NCBI GenBank assembly: GCA_035513995.1
Contig: DATKBL010000122.1
Coordinates: 1 to 6,578 of the forward strand
Source of the DNA: DASUTW01 sp035513995
GTDB taxonomy: Bacteria > Actinomycetota > UBA4738 > CALAEC01
Direction: 5' to 3'
DNA: 6,578 nt
Below the pieces are notes generated by a model. It saw only the letters and a program-made list of their open reading frames with translations, searched no databases and was not told where the DNA came from. The translations under genes were made by a program, and so were the position numbers. Shown here one piece after another: positions 5,931 through 6,578 of this stretch (position 1 is its first letter; each line of letters opens with the position of its first letter).

Positions 5931-5936
5931 GGAGCC

Positions 5937-6251
5937 GTGCGAGCTCAGCACGTGGTGGTGATCAAGTTCCCTCGCGAGCTGTCGGACGACGAGGAGCGCG
6001 AGATGTTCGAGCAGGTGCGCCGCTGGCCGGAGACGATCGACGGCTTCACCGGCCTGCGGTTCGGCAAGGACGTCAGCGGCCGCTCCGGAGGGTACGACTA
6101 CCTCCTGCTCACCGAGTTCGAGAGCGAGGAGGCTCACCAGGTCTACTACTCGCAGCCCGCGCACGTCGCGTTCAGCGAGTGGGTCTTCGCGCGAGACCCC
6201 GAGGTGATCCGGGTGGACTACCCGCTCGACGACGAGACGCTGTTCGTCTGA
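5937..6251 (+). CDS. Dabb (stress-responsive alpha/beta-barrel) domain protein
   Basis: The 104-residue protein consists of a single Dabb domain, a dimeric ferredoxin-like alpha/beta barrel. Its signatures are the first strand QHVVVIKFP (4-12), FTGLRFGKDVSGRSGGYDY (37-55), the strand LLLTEFESEEAHQVY (56-70) and the hallmark YSQPAHVAFSEWV (71-83) with His76. Known members range from plant stress proteins to polyketide cyclases such as olivetolic acid cyclase and small bacterial proteins of unknown role, so a specific reaction cannot be assigned. The GTG start is set by GGAGGT six bases upstream. It is transcribed away from the aminotransferase operon through a shared control region, which hints at co-regulation. 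It ends 5 bases before the stop of the convergent cupin-type gene. Confidence 0.9.
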   Translation: MRAQHVVVIKFPRELSDDEEREMFEQVRRWPETIDGFTGLRFGKDVSGRSGGYDYLLLTEFESEEAHQVYYSQPAHVAFSEWVFARDPEVIRVDYPLDDETLFV

Positions 6252-6256
6252 GGGGG

Positions 6257-6578
6257 TCAGGTCGAGCGAAGCGCGAGCCCGTAGCCGGGCCCGAACACCA
6301 CGCGCAGCGACCGAGCGCCCTCGGGCGAGGAGACCGTCACCTTCCGGGACCCCTCGGCCGGCGGGAGGATCGCCATCGCCTCCGGCCGCAGCTCGTTTCC
6401 GTCCACCACGACCCCGCCCTCGATCGGGAAGACGAGCCCGCCCTCGCCCTCCTCGAGCTCGAGCGCGCTCTCGGAGCCGGACTCCATCCGGTCGTCGGTC
6501 CACAGCCGGATGTCACCGTGCAGCGGGAGGTTCGCGCGAGGCCCCACGATCTCCTTGGACTCCACCCCGGGGAACTCC
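6257..6578 (-). CDS. C-terminal part of a pirin/quercetinase-like cupin protein, 5' partial
   Basis: The minus-strand frame is open to the window edge (about 106 residues) and stops at the complement of 6257-6259. An internal GTG at 6563-6565 could start a 102-residue form. The frame continues upstream of it as EFPG, and the complement shows no SD other than a G-run, so a longer protein is more likely. The visible part looks like one cupin barrel: LPLHGDIRLWTDDRM, then GLVFPIEGGVVVDGNEL and AMAILPP, ending in SLRVVFGPG. This pattern matches the second barrel of pirin-family proteins or the quercetinase C-terminal cupin domain. No HxH metal motif is present in this half, as is usual for the C-terminal barrel. 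Some pirin relatives have quercetin 2,3-dioxygenase activity; here that is unproven. Assignment is moderate because the metal-binding half would lie outside the window. Confidence 0.55.
   Translation of the reverse strand, partial: EFPGVESKEIVGPRANLPLHGDIRLWTDDRMESGSESALELEEGEGGLVFPIEGGVVVDGNELRPEAMAILPPAEGSRKVTVSSPEGARSLRVVFGPGYGLALRST

Noticed and set aside
5916..5936. ATG 5916 as start of the Dabb protein
   Set aside because: The first seven codons are the -10/SD region itself. GTG 5937 has GGAGGT six bases upstream, and the Dabb domain starts right after it.
5529..6503. 324-codon minus-strand open frame crossing the aminotransferase start, the divergent promoter and the Dabb gene
   Set aside because: It spans two well-supported genes and their control region, and its translation is low-complexity Arg/Ser/Pro sequence.
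1..6578. CRISPR, tRNA, insertion sequence or attachment-site signals
   Set aside because: No direct repeats with spacers, cloverleaf sequence, transposase motifs or terminal inverted repeats were seen on reading either strand.

Overview
The window is about 6.6 kb of very GC-rich, gene-dense DNA. It carries nine protein genes, intergenic gaps of 4 to about 90 bases, frequent GTG starts and strong Shine-Dalgarno sites. TAnnnT-type -10 hexamers lie very close to several start codons and have no clear -35 partner. This style, together with the CBS-CBS-BON protein and the paired membrane-domain proteins, fits an actinobacterium, probably an uncultured Actinomycetota lineage. That placement is inferred from composition and gene style only; there is no rRNA or marker gene here to fix it. 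No tRNA, CRISPR array, insertion sequence or phage gene is visible, and no gap exceeds 300 bases.

Left part, plus strand (1-3466). The window opens inside a membrane protein whose soluble part ends like a bactofilin-type polymer-forming repeat. It overlaps by a GTGA junction a six-segment membrane protein of the glycerophosphodiesterase membrane-domain type. A perfect 9-bp hairpin follows. Next come an unrecognised eight-segment membrane protein, a small single-domain cupin that looks leaderless, and a CBS-CBS-BON sensor-type protein. Each of these three has its own candidate -10 box just upstream.

Middle part, minus strand (5886-3471). Three genes are fused by stop/start overlaps into one operon, read right to left: a class I/II PLP aminotransferase, a metal-type cupin, and a short-chain dehydrogenase-like protein. 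The last has an intact nucleotide-binding motif, but all four positions of the Asn-Ser-Tyr-Lys catalytic tetrad are replaced. This is the most notable feature of the window. The operon probably acts on an amino acid or its keto acid, but the substrate cannot be read from the sequence.

Right part (5887-6578). A 50-bp divergent region carries two oppositely directed -10 hexamers that overlap at a central TA. One serves the aminotransferase operon. The other serves a small Dabb-domain protein (5937-6251, plus). The Dabb gene runs tail to tail into the C-terminal half of a pirin/quercetinase-like cupin protein that leaves the window at its right edge. Three different cupin-fold proteins and one Dabb protein within 4.3 kb give the region a small-molecule metabolism flavour rather than that of a mobile or defence island. 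I did not find a convincing novel system; the catalytically degenerate SDR in its tight operon and the promoter architecture are the points most worth checking.
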